Shown here piece by piece: positions 43,592 through 53,876 of a stretch of DNA of 64,000 bases. The notes under the pieces are model-generated. The model was not told where the DNA came from. It worked only from the letters and a program-made list of their open reading frames with translations, and did no database searches. Within the stretch, counting starts at the first letter, position 1, and every line of letters starts with the position of its first letter. The translations under genes and the position numbers were made by a program. This stretch comes from Calothrix sp. NIES-2098 (GTDB taxonomy: Bacteria > Cyanobacteriota > Cyanobacteriia > Cyanobacteriales > Nostocaceae): NCBI GenBank assembly GCA_002368175.1, contig AP018172.1, forward strand, positions 6,761,001-6,825,000. Reading direction: 5' to 3'.

Positions 43592-46500
43592 CTTCTGCAA
43601 CTCTTCCTCTGTAAACGGATTCTTACCAGCCTTTAAGTCATTAACCCAAGCTTGGCGCTTTGATTTCTGCTCAGAATCATTAGACCATTGAATAAACGCT
43701 TGAAAATCTGCGATCGCGCCTTTACTATAGCCAGTTAGCGCCCTAGCAAGACCACGGCTATCGCGAATATCTCCATTTTTGGGTGCAAGAGTAACTGCTT
43801 TTTCACAGGCAAACATGACATTAGCTGCATACCCATACAAGCTACCGTCCCAACATAGGATGTTCCAATCGTCAGCAGCTATTTCTAGTTTTGGGTCGAT
43901 TTTTTCAGCTTTAGCATAGGCTGAAATAGCTTTTTTAAAATCGCCTTTGCTTGACAGTCCATTTTTTAGGCTATCTAATTCTGAGATTGCAAGCTTTCTA
44001 GCAAATGCTTCTGGATTATTGTCTAAACCTGTTGTTTTTAGCTCAAGGTCGATATTAGGGGTTAAATTCTGTGCTTTTTTGAACTTAGCGACCGCACCCT
44101 GAATATCAATTTGTTTCGCCAATTCTTTGCCTTGAAAAATCAAGTTTAAAGTTTCTGTTTTCGTTTCTGGATTAATATGTAATTGAGGGTTCCATTGCTT
44201 TGCTTGTTTAAACTTGGTAACTGCCTTTTCCACTTCACCTACGCTGGCTAACTCCTCACCTTGGGCAACTAAAGTTGTGGCTGCTGTCATTAGCATAAAC
44301 TGGTTTTGGCATGGCTGTAATTCTGCTAAAGTCTCAGGATGATTAGGCAAATAATCTTGCAACCAATTGCACCCCAAAACCACAAGATTGTCTAAATTTA
44401 GATTCCATAAAATTACCGTATTGTCACGACTAGCAGAGGCTATGGTTTTGCCGTCGGGGGCGAAGCTGACGTTATAAACTGGGGCGCTATGCCCTTTGAA
44501 GGTTTTGATAAGCTTGCCATCCAGGCTCCAGAGTTTGATGGTCTTGTCATGACTGGCAGAGGCGAGTATTTTGCCGTCAGGGACGAAGCTGACGTTATAA
44601 ACTGGGGCGCTATGCCCTTTGAAGGTTTTGATGAGCTTGCCATCCAGGCTCCAGAGTTTGATGGTCTTGTCATGACTGGCGGACACGATGGTTTTGCTAT
44701 CGGGGGCGAAGCTGACGCTATAAACTGGGGCGCTATGCGCAGTGAGGGTTTTCAGCAGTTTGCCATCCAAACTCCAGAGTTTGATGGTCTTGTCACGACT
44801 GGCGGACGCGATGGTTTTGCCATCGGGGGCGAAGCTGACACTATAAACTGGGGCGCTATGACCAGTGAAGGTTTTCAGCAGCTTGCCATCCAAACTCCAG
44901 AGTTTGATTGTGTTGTCATGACTGGCGGAAGTGATGGTTTTGCCATCGGGGGCAAAGCTGACGCTAGAAACCAAATCGCTATGACCAGTGAAGGTTTTCA
45001 GCAGCTTGCCATCCAAACTCCAGAGTTTGATTGTGTCGTCATGACTGGCAGAAGCGATGGTTTTGCCGTCTGGGGCAAAGCTGACGCTATACCCAGTGAA
45101 AGTTTTGAGTTCCTTGCCATCCAAACTCCAAATTGTGATGGTATTGTTACGACCAACATTGTCACCACCAACAGAGGCGATGGTTTTGCCGTCTGGGGCA
45201 AAACTAACATTGGAAACTGAAGTGATATATTCAGGATTGATATATGCAGGAGTATTATATGTGCTATATCCGCTAAAGGTTTTGGGTTCTTTGCCTTCGA
45301 GACTCCAAATTTTGATGGTGTTGTCACGGCTGGCGGAGGCAATGGTTTTGCCATCGGGGGCGAAGCTGACGCTAGAAACTGAATCGCTATGCCCAGTGAA
45401 GGTTTTGGGTTCTTTGCCTTCGAGACTCCAAATTTTGATGGTGTTGTCATGACTGGCGGAGGCAATAGTTTTGCCGTCGGGGGCGAAGCTGACACTATAA
45501 ACTTCTCCCCTATGCCCAATGAAGGTTTTGAGTTCTTTGCCATCCAGACTCCAAATTTTGATGATGTTGTCACCACCAACAGAGGCGATGGTTTTGCCGT
45601 CTGGGCTGAAGCTGACGCTATGCCCAGTCAAGGTTTTGAGTTCTTTGCCATCCAGACTCCAAATTTTGATGGTGTTGTCACGAGTGGCGGAGGCGATGGT
45701 TTTGCCGTCAGGAGAGAAACTGACGCTATAAACTTCTGAGCTATGCCCAGTGAAGGTTTTGACGAGCTTACCATCCAGACTCCAGAGTTTGATGGTGTTG
45801 TCAGCACTGGCGGAAGCTATGGTTTTGCCGTCGGGAGAGAAGCTGACACTATAAACTTCTGAGCTATGCCCAGTGAAGGTTTTGACGAGCTTACCATCCA
45901 GACTCCAGAGTTTGATGGTATTGTCAGCACTGGCGGAGGCGATGGTTTTGCCGTCGGGAGAGAAGCTAACGCTATAAATCCCAGCGCTATGCCCAGTGAA
46001 GGTTTTGACGAGCTTACCATCCAGACTCCAGAGTTTGATAGTGTTGTCAAGACTTGCAGAGGCAATGGTTTTGCCATCAGGGGCGAAGCTGACGCTAAAA
46101 ACCCAATCGTTATGACCAGTGAAGCTTTTGAGTTCTATGTCTTTTACACCATATATTGCTTGCCACAATGTCACTATAACTTGAGTTCTAGTATCAGATG
46201 CTACCCACAATTGGGGTGTGCTTTGCAGTTTTACTGCTGCCTTTAAACTTTCAATTAAAGTTTCTTTATCTTGTTCTGAGGCAAAGAATGCTTCACTAGA
46301 GGTACTTATAAGGTTAATTTGGGCATTGATATTAGCAATAAATGATTGCACACCAAATACTGCTGCTACAACTGCTAATGTAGCCAAGCCTAAGCCTGCT
46401 AGATAAGCTTCGCGCAGTCGCCGTTTTAAAACTTTATTTAACTTCGCTTCTATCAATTTGCGCTGTTCTTTTTCTCTTTCTAATTCTGCTAGTAATTCCG

Positions 46501-49156
46501 CACCCCGTTGTTGGCGAATAAAAGCTACAAGATAATCATGCACTAGCTGATAGCGATCGGCGGGAGATTGGGGAATTAAAAATACGATTCCTGATGTAAC
46601 TAAAATCTCTAATACTAAATCTAATTTATCTGCTTCGGCTGCTAAAGCTGCTGCTAACTCAGCTTTAGTTTTCAAAGGGCGAGTATTGTTTTCATCTGTC
46701 AGCAAATACAAAACTAACTGGGCAGCACGTTCATTTTCTGCGCCACAGTCTTTAACTATGGCATCTAAAAATCGCTCGACTAATTTATCTTTCGGGCCAC
46801 TTTGCTGATATTTCTCCAGTGTTGTGATATTTTCTGTTTGCAATTGTGCCCCTAGCACTTGCAACTCAATCGGGCGTACTTCCAGTAATTCACCTGCTAA
46901 ATCTCTAACTAATTCATCTATGAGTTGTGGCTCTAAATAAAAAGACCGTTCTGTTAAACTTTGAATAACTAACTTAGCTGCTTCTGGCTGAAGGTTTCCA
47001 AAAGCATAGCGAGTTTGTTTATTAAGAATATCATTTTTAGTAACTTCCAGATTTGTTAGCTTATCGCATTCTAATAAATAATGTAAATAATCTTCCCGCA
47101 ATGACAAAATTACCTTGACATAAGGCAAATCAAAACTATCTAAACAAAGATGTAAAAACTCCCAAAACTTTCTTCGCTCAACTGGATTAGGACAATTAAA
47201 GAAAAATTCCTCAAACTGGTCAAATATTAAAACTGTCACCAAATTAAGCTCTACATTTCGCCGCAATTCCTCAATAATTCCCCCTTGTCTCCCTTGTCCC
47301 CCTTCTCCTTCCCCTCTCTCCGCTTCTGGGGTGGTGTTCTGCAATAAATTCCCCAACTCTTCCACCCAATCGGTGTAAACCTGCACCACCACAGGTAAAA
47401 TATTGCGACCCTCAAATACAGTAATTTGATGCAATGCTGGTACTAAACCCGCTGTCAATAAAGAACTTTTACCCACACCTGAGGGGCCGTGAATCACTAT
47501 TAATTTGTGGTCATCGCGGCTAATGCGTTCAATTAATTTATCAACATCATATTTGCGACCAGAAGCAACAATTTCTTGAGCAATAGTCCCTTCTTTAGAC
47601 TCTGCCCCTAACACGCTGTTGTATAATTCACCTGAGCTAAGTGCTACTAAAGCCGGATGAATAACCTGTCTTTGAGATTGTAAGCGACCTGCACCAATAA
47701 AAGCGCGTAAACCATACTGCTGTTCAATAGAACTTTGTTCTTGTTTAAGATGAAATGCTGTTAAATATTGATGCTGTTCAAAGTAGAAATTTCTTAATTC
47801 TTCTAATATCCGAATATATAATTTAGGATTATATTCTGGCTTACATTCTTCTTTAGCAATTTCCAGATTATTGAGTGCTTCTTGTAACTGACCAAGATGG
47901 CGTTTACTTTGAGCTAGTAATAACAAATACCAACTCATATAATATTGAATACCCCAATTTTGGTCTTGGCTGGAAGTTTGGGAAATTTTATTAATAGCTA
48001 TTTCTGCATATTCCTTGGCTTGTTTCCATTGCGATTTAGCTAATGCTACTTCAGCGAAGGCAGCATAAGCATTAGCTAATCTAATCGGATTGTAATATTT
48101 TGTGTGTAATTCAACAGCTTTTTTAGCAATAGTTTCTAACTTTTCCCATTCCTCCAACTGTTGCAAAACTTCTGCTAAGACGTTGATAAAATTAGCTGCT
48201 AGATCGGGACGATTGGCTTTTTGCAATCTCTTAATACATCGCTGATAATAATTCCGGGCACAGCGACAGGCTTTGTCATATTCTGCGCGATGTAAAACTG
48301 CGTATCTGCGCCACCATAAACCAAGATGGAACAGTATACAGGCTTGCTTTTCTAAATTTTTTTGAATTAAAGCTGCTGATTCTTGATTGTGATTTTCATC
48401 AATAAATTGCTGCCACCAAAATGCTAAACTTTGAGCATAAAGTTGGCGCGATTCCTCCATTTGATTTTTCGCATAAGCATCACGCCCTAAAATAAATTTC
48501 TGGCTAGCTGCTATTTCTGGTTGTTCGCATCCACGCTTTTGTAATTCCTGCAATGCTGACTCAATTTCAAAGCGTTTACCTGCACCTATTGTTAAGTTGA
48601 GCGCAGCATTATCGAGAAATTGATCTGCACCAGCGGCTAAGATTTTGGTAAATATTTCCTCTGCTTCTTTGTGGAGAAAATTGAATAATTCTTGAGTTGC
48701 GATCGCAAACCGAATTGGTACAGGAGCATAGCTATAAAAATCTGGTGCTAACTTTATCAGTTTTTGCAGCACCAAATCGTTAATCCACAACACCAAAGGA
48801 AAGGGAAAATCGTGCAGAAAATCATCCCGTAAGCGATTAATCGAAACGAGAAAATCATCTAAATTCCCTACTGATTCCAAGCCAAATATCATGACAGCAT
48901 TTGGTTGAGTCTTGCCAATCTCGGCTGTCATGATTGAATAAAGATTGCCTGATGAATTTTGCAGGTTAATCGCTAAAATATCTAACCCAGAACGCTGTCG
49001 TACTTCGGCTAATATCTGTTCTTGTATGCCGCCATAATTGCAGCGCACTAAAATTAGCGAAAATCGACCTTGGGCATTTACAATTGCTCTAATGAGAGTA
49101 GAAAGCGATCGCTCATTTTGGGCAGTTACATCATCGGGGTTTAGTGACTCACTCAT
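43580..49156 (-). CDS. giant TPR-nSTAND-TM-WD40-TPR protein
   Basis: A protein of about 1858 aa. Residues 20-165 form an alpha/beta unit without a P-loop (RFSLILVRCNYGG, PNAVMIFGLESV), possibly a degenerate NTPase. About 180-480 is TPR-like. Then comes an nSTAND NTPase with Walker A HGPSGVGKSS (about 556-565) and Walker B VLIFDQFEEF (about 642-651). A basic coiled segment leads to one membrane helix (about 919-939), 14 WD40 blades (about 1009-1590) and a TPR end. The ATG at 49156 overlaps the upstream stop as ATGA, so I reject the start at 49204. It is probably a membrane-linked sensor or effector; its ligand is unknown. Confidence 0.88.
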   Translation of the reverse strand: MSESLNPDDVTAQNERSLSTLIRAIVNAQGRFSLILVRCNYGGIQEQILAEVRQRSGLDILAINLQNSSGNLYSIMTAEIGKTQPNAVMIFGLESVGNLDDFLVSINRLRDDFLHDFPFPLVLWINDLVLQKLIKLAPDFYSYAPVPIRFAIATQELFNFLHKEAEEIFTKILAAGADQFLDNAALNLTIGAGKRFEIESALQELQKRGCEQPEIAASQKFILGRDAYAKNQMEESRQLYAQSLAFWWQQFIDENHNQESAALIQKNLEKQACILFHLGLWWRRYAVLHRAEYDKACRCARNYYQRCIKRLQKANRPDLAANFINVLAEVLQQLEEWEKLETIAKKAVELHTKYYNPIRLANAYAAFAEVALAKSQWKQAKEYAEIAINKISQTSSQDQNWGIQYYMSWYLLLLAQSKRHLGQLQEALNNLEIAKEECKPEYNPKLYIRILEELRNFYFEQHQYLTAFHLKQEQSSIEQQYGLRAFIGAGRLQSQRQVIHPALVALSSGELYNSVLGAESKEGTIAQEIVASGRKYDVDKLIERISRDDHKLIVIHGPSGVGKSSLLTAGLVPALHQITVFEGRNILPVVVQVYTDWVEELGNLLQNTTPEAERGEGEGGQGRQGGIIEELRRNVELNLVTVLIFDQFEEFFFNCPNPVERRKFWEFLHLCLDSFDLPYVKVILSLREDYLHYLLECDKLTNLEVTKNDILNKQTRYAFGNLQPEAAKLVIQSLTERSFYLEPQLIDELVRDLAGELLEVRPIELQVLGAQLQTENITTLEKYQQSGPKDKLVERFLDAIVKDCGAENERAAQLVLYLLTDENNTRPLKTKAELAAALAAEADKLDLVLEILVTSGIVFLIPQSPADRYQLVHDYLVAFIRQQRGAELLAELEREKEQRKLIEAKLNKVLKRRLREAYLAGLGLATLAVVAAVFGVQSFIANINAQINLISTSSEAFFASEQDKETLIESLKAAVKLQSTPQLWVASDTRTQVIVTLWQAIYGVKDIELKSFTGHNDWVFSVSFAPDGKTIASASLDNTIKLWSLDGKLVKTFTGHSAGIYSVSFSPDGKTIASASADNTIKLWSLDGKLVKTFTGHSSEVYSVSFSPDGKTIASASADNTIKLWSLDGKLVKTFTGHSSEVYSVSFSPDGKTIASATRDNTIKIWSLDGKELKTLTGHSVSFSPDGKTIASVGGDNIIKIWSLDGKELKTFIGHRGEVYSVSFAPDGKTIASASHDNTIKIWSLEGKEPKTFTGHSDSVSSVSFAPDGKTIASASRDNTIKIWSLEGKEPKTFSGYSTYNTPAYINPEYITSVSNVSFAPDGKTIASVGGDNVGRNNTITIWSLDGKELKTFTGYSVSFAPDGKTIASASHDDTIKLWSLDGKLLKTFTGHSDLVSSVSFAPDGKTITSASHDNTIKLWSLDGKLLKTFTGHSAPVYSVSFAPDGKTIASASRDKTIKLWSLDGKLLKTLTAHSAPVYSVSFAPDSKTIVSASHDKTIKLWSLDGKLIKTFKGHSAPVYNVSFVPDGKILASASHDKTIKLWSLDGKLIKTFKGHSAPVYNVSFAPDGKTIASASRDNTVILWNLNLDNLVVLGCNWLQDYLPNHPETLAELQPCQNQFMLMTAATTLVAQGEELASVGEVEKAVTKFKQAKQWNPQLHINPETKTETLNLIFQGKELAKQIDIQGAVAKFKKAQNLTPNIDLELKTTGLDNNPEAFARKLAISELDSLKNGLSSKGDFKKAISAYAKAEKIDPKLEIAADDWNILCWDGSLYGYAANVMFACEKAVTLAPKNGDIRDSRGLARALTGYSKGAIADFQAFIQWSNDSEQKSKRQAWVNDLKAGKNPFTEEELQKLRQ
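44387..46132 (-). repeat. 14 WD40 blades, near-identical 123-bp DNA repeats
   Basis: Blades of 41 aa of the form KTFTGHSAPVYSVSFAPDGK then TIASASHDNTIKLWSLDGKL. Eleven are 41 aa. Blades 5 and 9 are 36 aa, lacking the VYS part. Blade 8 is 59 aa with a YNTPAYINPEY insert. Fourteen blades would make two seven-bladed propellers. The long plus-strand ORFs in this stretch are shadows of the repeat. Confidence 0.9.
47279..47325. repeat. pyrimidine-rich repeat inside the STAND gene
   Basis: CCCCCTTGTCTCCCTTGTCC-type units in the plus view encode a Gly/Glu-rich insert (ERGEGEGGQGRQGG) between Walker A and Walker B. The same unit type occurs between genes at 20605-20652 and 26270-26300. Confidence 0.7.
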
Positions 49157-50469
49157 ACCTGAAATTGCTTTGCTTCTGCTAATACAGGATTTATCCCAAA
49201 CCAACGCCCTTGTCGATCCTGATATTCAAAGACAAACAAACTGCGTAATAAAGCTTGGTAGTTCACTTCACCACTAACGCTTTGTTTCTGCACAACTAAT
49301 CGCAGTGCATCCCACTCATCATCTGTAATCGCTAATACTAGTCCTTCGCGGTATTCGCGGATAGCATTTTCCAGACATTCTCGTGATAAAGGTGGATCTT
49401 CTACTTGAAGGCAACTGTAGAGTAGCCCCAACAAGTTGCGCACATGACCGCCACTAATACGGCACAGCCGATCTAAAGTTTCAGGTGTATCAAATATTTC
49501 TGTAATTAAAGCTAACCGACTGTCAGGATTCACCCCCGGAAAAGCTCTAGCTAACACCATCTGTCGCAAAAGCGCTAATCCTTCCTCATAGTCTCCCCCA
49601 TCTCGCAACTGCACTGGCACCATTGGTAAAATTTTGGGAGCCATACCTCCGCCCAAGCGATTTTTCAGCGCTTCAATTTCATTGGAAAACATCAGCACCA
49701 AAGGAATGGTGTAAACTACATGGCAATTGAGTTTGCGTAACTGCTCGCCGCGATCGACAAATAAATATTCAGGTTGCGATCGCTCTGTAGTTTTTGCTCG
49801 CGGATCTACTCGATCCAAGTTATCAATAATCACCACCAGCCCATTTTTACCCTTAGCTTTGAGTTCCTGGGTGGCACGTTCTAAAACTTCTTGATTAATT
49901 GAATCTAAAATACTATTAGTGCGCGGCTCTAAGTATTGCCTTAAGCGACTTCTCAGCTTTGGGCTATCTTTAGTTTTAGCGGTAATTTTGGCAATTTTTA
50001 GCGGCAAAGAAAGCTCTGCTTCTGCCTTTAACTCTATCGGTGTTTGCAAAAAATCGATAACTTCATTCAGCAACCCAGTAAAGTAACCAGGTCGAATTTT
50101 GATATTCACAGCTTCTAAACTTTCACTCACCTGCCGCGCGATCGCCAGCATAATATCTGTAACATCCACATCAGCCATATCTAAGTCCTGAGTGGACTCA
50201 AAATACACTACATGGAAATTTTGCTGTTTTAACTCAGCTTCCAGTCGCCGCAATTCCGTAGACTTGCCACAACCAATATGCCCAGTAAACAATTGGCAAG
50301 TAGGCTTATTTGGCGCAAGCCGTGTAATAGTTCGTCCTAACGCTTCAATTACTTTGCCACCCCGTACTGAAGCAAAATCAATATAATATTGCCTTTCCTC
50401 AGGATTTTCTAAGACCAAAGTCTTACTGGGGTTGCAACTGTCAAAAAATCTTTGTAAATCTAGCTTCAT
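49153..50469 (-). CDS. P-loop NTPase coupled to the giant STAND gene
   Basis: A 438-aa AAA/KAP-like ATPase with no membrane helix. Walker A is TGHIGCGKSTELRRL (about residues 62-76), Walker B GLVVIIDNLDRVDP (about 211-224), followed by a sensor-like YTIPLVLMFS. The C-terminal third (CRISGGHVRNLLGLLYSCLQ, then DDEWDALRLVVQKQ) resembles the lid plus winged-helix part of NTPases of the ORC/STAND clade. Its stop overlaps the next ATG (ATGA), so the two proteins are made together and probably interact. It is first in the operon. Function unknown. Confidence 0.82.
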   Translation of the reverse strand: MKLDLQRFFDSCNPSKTLVLENPEERQYYIDFASVRGGKVIEALGRTITRLAPNKPTCQLFTGHIGCGKSTELRRLEAELKQQNFHVVYFESTQDLDMADVDVTDIMLAIARQVSESLEAVNIKIRPGYFTGLLNEVIDFLQTPIELKAEAELSLPLKIAKITAKTKDSPKLRSRLRQYLEPRTNSILDSINQEVLERATQELKAKGKNGLVVIIDNLDRVDPRAKTTERSQPEYLFVDRGEQLRKLNCHVVYTIPLVLMFSNEIEALKNRLGGGMAPKILPMVPVQLRDGGDYEEGLALLRQMVLARAFPGVNPDSRLALITEIFDTPETLDRLCRISGGHVRNLLGLLYSCLQVEDPPLSRECLENAIREYREGLVLAITDDEWDALRLVVQKQSVSGEVNYQALLRSLFVFEYQDRQGRWFGINPVLAEAKQFQV

Positions 50470-50900
50470 TAATAGAGTTTTTAAATCAGATTTTATAGAT
50501 ACTCTAATATGTGCGTGAAATTGACAGGTAATTTTTCATAATTTATACAGAAAAATTACAGGCTAGCTCAAATTACCCACTCTCATTAAACCTAGAAAAT
50601 AAAATATGAAGGCAGGATGTCTATTTTCATAAGTTTTTATCTATGCTTCTATGGTTAAAAAGTAATTTTTCCTAACCCAGAAGCACAGATTTAACAGAGT
50701 TCAGGATGTGAGAAACCGCAACTCCACAAGCAAAACTGACAAATACAGGTTGCAATTTAGTCTTAGTCGGTAGGAGCAAACTTTGTTGGTATAGCTGCGA
50801 ATTTTATTCGCCAAGACTTCTGATTTCTTAACGAAAAACAAAACATTTCTGAGTAACTTGCAGTACAGAATAGTTTTCAGTCAACAATTTCAGTACAATC
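50470..50900. other. divergent promoter region, NTPase operon / acs
   Basis: About 430 bp of AT-rich sequence between divergent genes. I see no ORF, repeat or riboswitch. It must carry the promoters of both units. Confidence 0.5.
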
Positions 50901-52871
50901 ATGTCTCAGCCGACAATAGAATCAATCCTACAAGAAACGCGTTTATTTACACCTGCTGCGGAATTCTCTCAAAACGCTCATATTAAAAGTCTGGAAGATT
51001 ACCAACGTCTTTACGACAAAGCCAAAGCCGATCCGCAAAAATTTTGGGCGGAATTAGCCGAAACTGAGTTGCACTGGTTCCAAAAATGGGACACAGTACT
51101 AGATTGGCAACCGCCTTTTGCAAAATGGTTTGTCGGCGGTAAGACAAATATTTCTTACAATTGCCTAGATAGACACCTTACAACTTGGCGTAAGAATAAA
51201 GCTGCACTGATTTGGGAAGGCGAACCTGGGGATTCCAGGACGCTGACATATGCCCAACTCCATCGGGAAGTTTGCCAGTTTGCCAATGTGCTGAAACAAT
51301 TGGGAATTCAAAAAGGCGATCGCGTCGGTATTTATATGCCAATGATTCCCGAAGCGGCGATCGCAATGTTAGCCTGTGCGAGAATTGGCGCACCTCACAG
51401 TGTAGTCTTTGGTGGTTTTAGTGCGGAAGCTTTACGCGATCGCTTAATCGATGCTGAGGCTAAATTGGTAATCACTGCTGATGGTGGCTGGCGCAAAGAT
51501 GCGATCGTTCCTCTCAAGGTACAAGTAGACAAAGCTTTAGCAAATAACGCTGTCCCCAACGTGAAAAATGTGCTTGTCGTCGAACGTACAAAGCAACAAA
51601 CTCATATGGAACCAGGACGCGACCATTGGTGGCACGATTTACAAAAAGGTGTGTCAGCCGATTGTCCCGCCGAACCAATGGATAGCGAAGATTTGCTGTT
51701 TATTCTCTACACTTCTGGTAGTACTGGCAAACCCAAGGGTGTGGTGCATACAACGGCTGGGTATAACTTATATACCCACATGACCACAAAATGGATCTTT
51801 GATTTGCAAGATACAGATGTATATTGGTGTACTGCCGATGTCGGTTGGATTACAGGACATAGCTACATTGTTTACGGCCCCCTTTCCAACGGTGCAACAA
51901 CGCTGATGTATGAAGGTGCGCCTCGTGGTTCTAATCCTGGCTGTTTCTGGGATGTGATTGAAAAATACGGCGTCAACATTTTTTATACTGCACCTACAGC
52001 AATTCGCGCATTTATTAAGATGGGCGAACACCATCCCAAATCACGCAATTTGTCGTCCTTGCGTTTGCTGGGAACAGTTGGCGAACCAATTAATCCAGAA
52101 GCTTGGATGTGGTATTACAAAGTCATTGGTGGCGAACGCTGTCCGATTGTCGATACTTGGTGGCAAACGGAAACTGGCGGTATCATGATTACACCCCTAC
52201 CAGGCGCAATTCCCACCAAACCCGGTTCAGCAACTCTTCCCTTCCCTGGCATTCTCGCAGATATCGTAGATTTAGAAGGTAACTCTGTACCCAACAACCA
52301 AGGTGGTTATTTAGCAGTACGCCATCCTTGGCCGGGAATGATGCGCACAGTTTACGGCGATCCCGATCGCTTCCGCCGTACCTACTGGGAACATATACCC
52401 CCGCAAGATGGCAAGTATACTTATTTTGCTGGTGATGGGGCAAGAAGAGATGAAGACGGTTACTTCTGGGTAATGGGACGGGTAGATGATGTACTGAATG
52501 TATCAGGTCATCGCCTGGGAACAATGGAAGTAGAATCCGCCTTGGTATCCCATCCGGCGGTTGCAGAAGCAGCGGTAGTTGGTAAACCAGATGAACTTAA
52601 AGGTGAGGAAGTAGTCGCTTTTGTGACTTTAGAAGGTACTTACCAGCCCAGTGAAGATTTGAGTAAAGAACTCAAGCAACACGTTGTCAAAGAAATTGGC
52701 GCGATCGCTCGTCCTGGTGAAATTCGCTTTACAGACGCTTTGCCAAAAACGCGATCGGGTAAAATTATGCGGCGATTGCTGCGAAATCTTGCTGCTGGTC
52801 AAGAAGTAGCTGGCGATACCTCAACTTTAGAAGACCGCAGTGTATTAGATAAGCTGCGTGAAGGAGCGTAA
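50901..52871 (+). CDS. acs: acetyl-coenzyme A synthetase
   Basis: A 656-aa AMP-forming enzyme activating acetate to acetyl-CoA. Motifs: the P-loop-like YTSGSTGKPKGVVHTT, GEPINPEAW, WWQTETGGIMITP, the hinge GRVDDVLNVSGHRLG, and the C-terminal KTRSGKIMRRLLRN with the lysine that is acetylated in the family. Tryptophans at the acetate pocket (WWQTET) fit acetate rather than longer acids. Full length. The upstream gap is shared with the divergent NTPase operon; no functional link is evident. Confidence 0.96.
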   Translation: MSQPTIESILQETRLFTPAAEFSQNAHIKSLEDYQRLYDKAKADPQKFWAELAETELHWFQKWDTVLDWQPPFAKWFVGGKTNISYNCLDRHLTTWRKNKAALIWEGEPGDSRTLTYAQLHREVCQFANVLKQLGIQKGDRVGIYMPMIPEAAIAMLACARIGAPHSVVFGGFSAEALRDRLIDAEAKLVITADGGWRKDAIVPLKVQVDKALANNAVPNVKNVLVVERTKQQTHMEPGRDHWWHDLQKGVSADCPAEPMDSEDLLFILYTSGSTGKPKGVVHTTAGYNLYTHMTTKWIFDLQDTDVYWCTADVGWITGHSYIVYGPLSNGATTLMYEGAPRGSNPGCFWDVIEKYGVNIFYTAPTAIRAFIKMGEHHPKSRNLSSLRLLGTVGEPINPEAWMWYYKVIGGERCPIVDTWWQTETGGIMITPLPGAIPTKPGSATLPFPGILADIVDLEGNSVPNNQGGYLAVRHPWPGMMRTVYGDPDRFRRTYWEHIPPQDGKYTYFAGDGARRDEDGYFWVMGRVDDVLNVSGHRLGTMEVESALVSHPAVAEAAVVGKPDELKGEEVVAFVTLEGTYQPSEDLSKELKQHVVKEIGAIARPGEIRFTDALPKTRSGKIMRRLLRNLAAGQEVAGDTSTLEDRSVLDKLREGA

Positions 52872-52879
52872 CTTATTCA

Positions 52880-52935
52880 ATAGTCAAGAGTCCATAGTCA
52901 AAAGTCAAAGTACGAATAACCAATAACTAATGACT
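52880..52935. repeat. short heptamer repeat downstream of acs
   Basis: TCAAGAG/TCCATAG/TCAAAAG units (52882-52905) followed by CCAATAACTAATGACT, the usual flank of these repeats. Confidence 0.65.
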
Positions 52936-53051
52936 CACTGTGGAACATTTGACACATCATTGCCAGTCAATAAATATTGAGGTGTGTTTGCGATCGGCTA
53001 ACGCACCTCAATTTATCATAGGGATCGGAACACTCTTGAGGGATTGAGGCA

Positions 53052-53759
53052 ATGAAGCTGAACAACGGATTTAAATCAGTATTTGTTCAACCTCTTAGTT
53101 ACATAACACTGAGTATCATAACTACAATTTTGATTTCACCCTCAGTATTAGCCGTAACTGCACAAAATTATTTACATTCTCCTAAAACTTCTGCTGACAA
53201 ATTCACTGGGCAAGAAAACTTTAAGACTAGAGAGCAAAAATTAGCACAGCTTGAAGACTCAGTTGTTCAAGAGCGATCGCAGTTTATTCAACAAGCGAAT
53301 GCTTTATACAGCCAAGGCAATTTTAAAGGTGCAGAGGAAAGTTTGCGTAAATTCCTCAAAAAATTCCCCGAAGACTCTTTTGGACACTTTCAACTCGGAA
53401 ATGTACTGTTTCAGCAAAAGAGATTAGACGAAGCAATTAGTTCCTATCAAGAAGCCCTCCGCCTCAAGCCAAAATATGCCTTAGCTTACAATGCGATCGG
53501 CATTGTTTATGCCAGCCAAAGCCGCTGGGATGAAGCAATGGTTGAATATCGCAAAGCTTTAGAAATTAATCCTGATTATGCTGATGCATTAACTAATTTA
53601 GCACTGTCACTGTGGCAAACAAATAAGCGAGACGAGGCTTTAGCTTCTCTCACAAAGGCTTTAAATATCTTCAAATCACAAAATAGAAAAGAAAAAGCTT
53701 ATCAAGTTGAGCAAATTTTGCAACAGATAAAAAATTCCGATAATCCTGGTGTTTCATAA
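53052..53759 (+). CDS. exported TPR protein
   Basis: A 235-aa protein with an N-terminal signal or anchor helix (about residues 15-35, ending SPSVLAVTA) and a polar linker. Four TPR units start near residue 75 (ALYSQGNFKGAEESLRKFLK, GHFQLGNVLFQQKRLDEAIS, AYNAIGIVYASQSRWDEAMV, ALTNLALSLWQTNKRDEALA). It probably acts outside the cytoplasm as a protein-binding scaffold. It stands alone. Partner unknown. Confidence 0.8.
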   Translation: MKLNNGFKSVFVQPLSYITLSIITTILISPSVLAVTAQNYLHSPKTSADKFTGQENFKTREQKLAQLEDSVVQERSQFIQQANALYSQGNFKGAEESLRKFLKKFPEDSFGHFQLGNVLFQQKRLDEAISSYQEALRLKPKYALAYNAIGIVYASQSRWDEAMVEYRKALEINPDYADALTNLALSLWQTNKRDEALASLTKALNIFKSQNRKEKAYQVEQILQQIKNSDNPGVS

Positions 53760-53876
53760 CAATCAAATTAATTCTAACGCTCTTTGATGTTAAAGCATCA
53801 GAATGTTTTGCAGAATTTGCAGAAAAACTCTGGATTTAGCTTATCTTAATTAAACAAAATAAAGCAACAGATGGAT

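Noticed and set aside
44440..46406. Several long plus and minus ORFs across the WD40 region
   Set aside because: They are periodic shadows of the 123-bp coding repeat; only the long minus frame has P-loop, membrane helix and blades.
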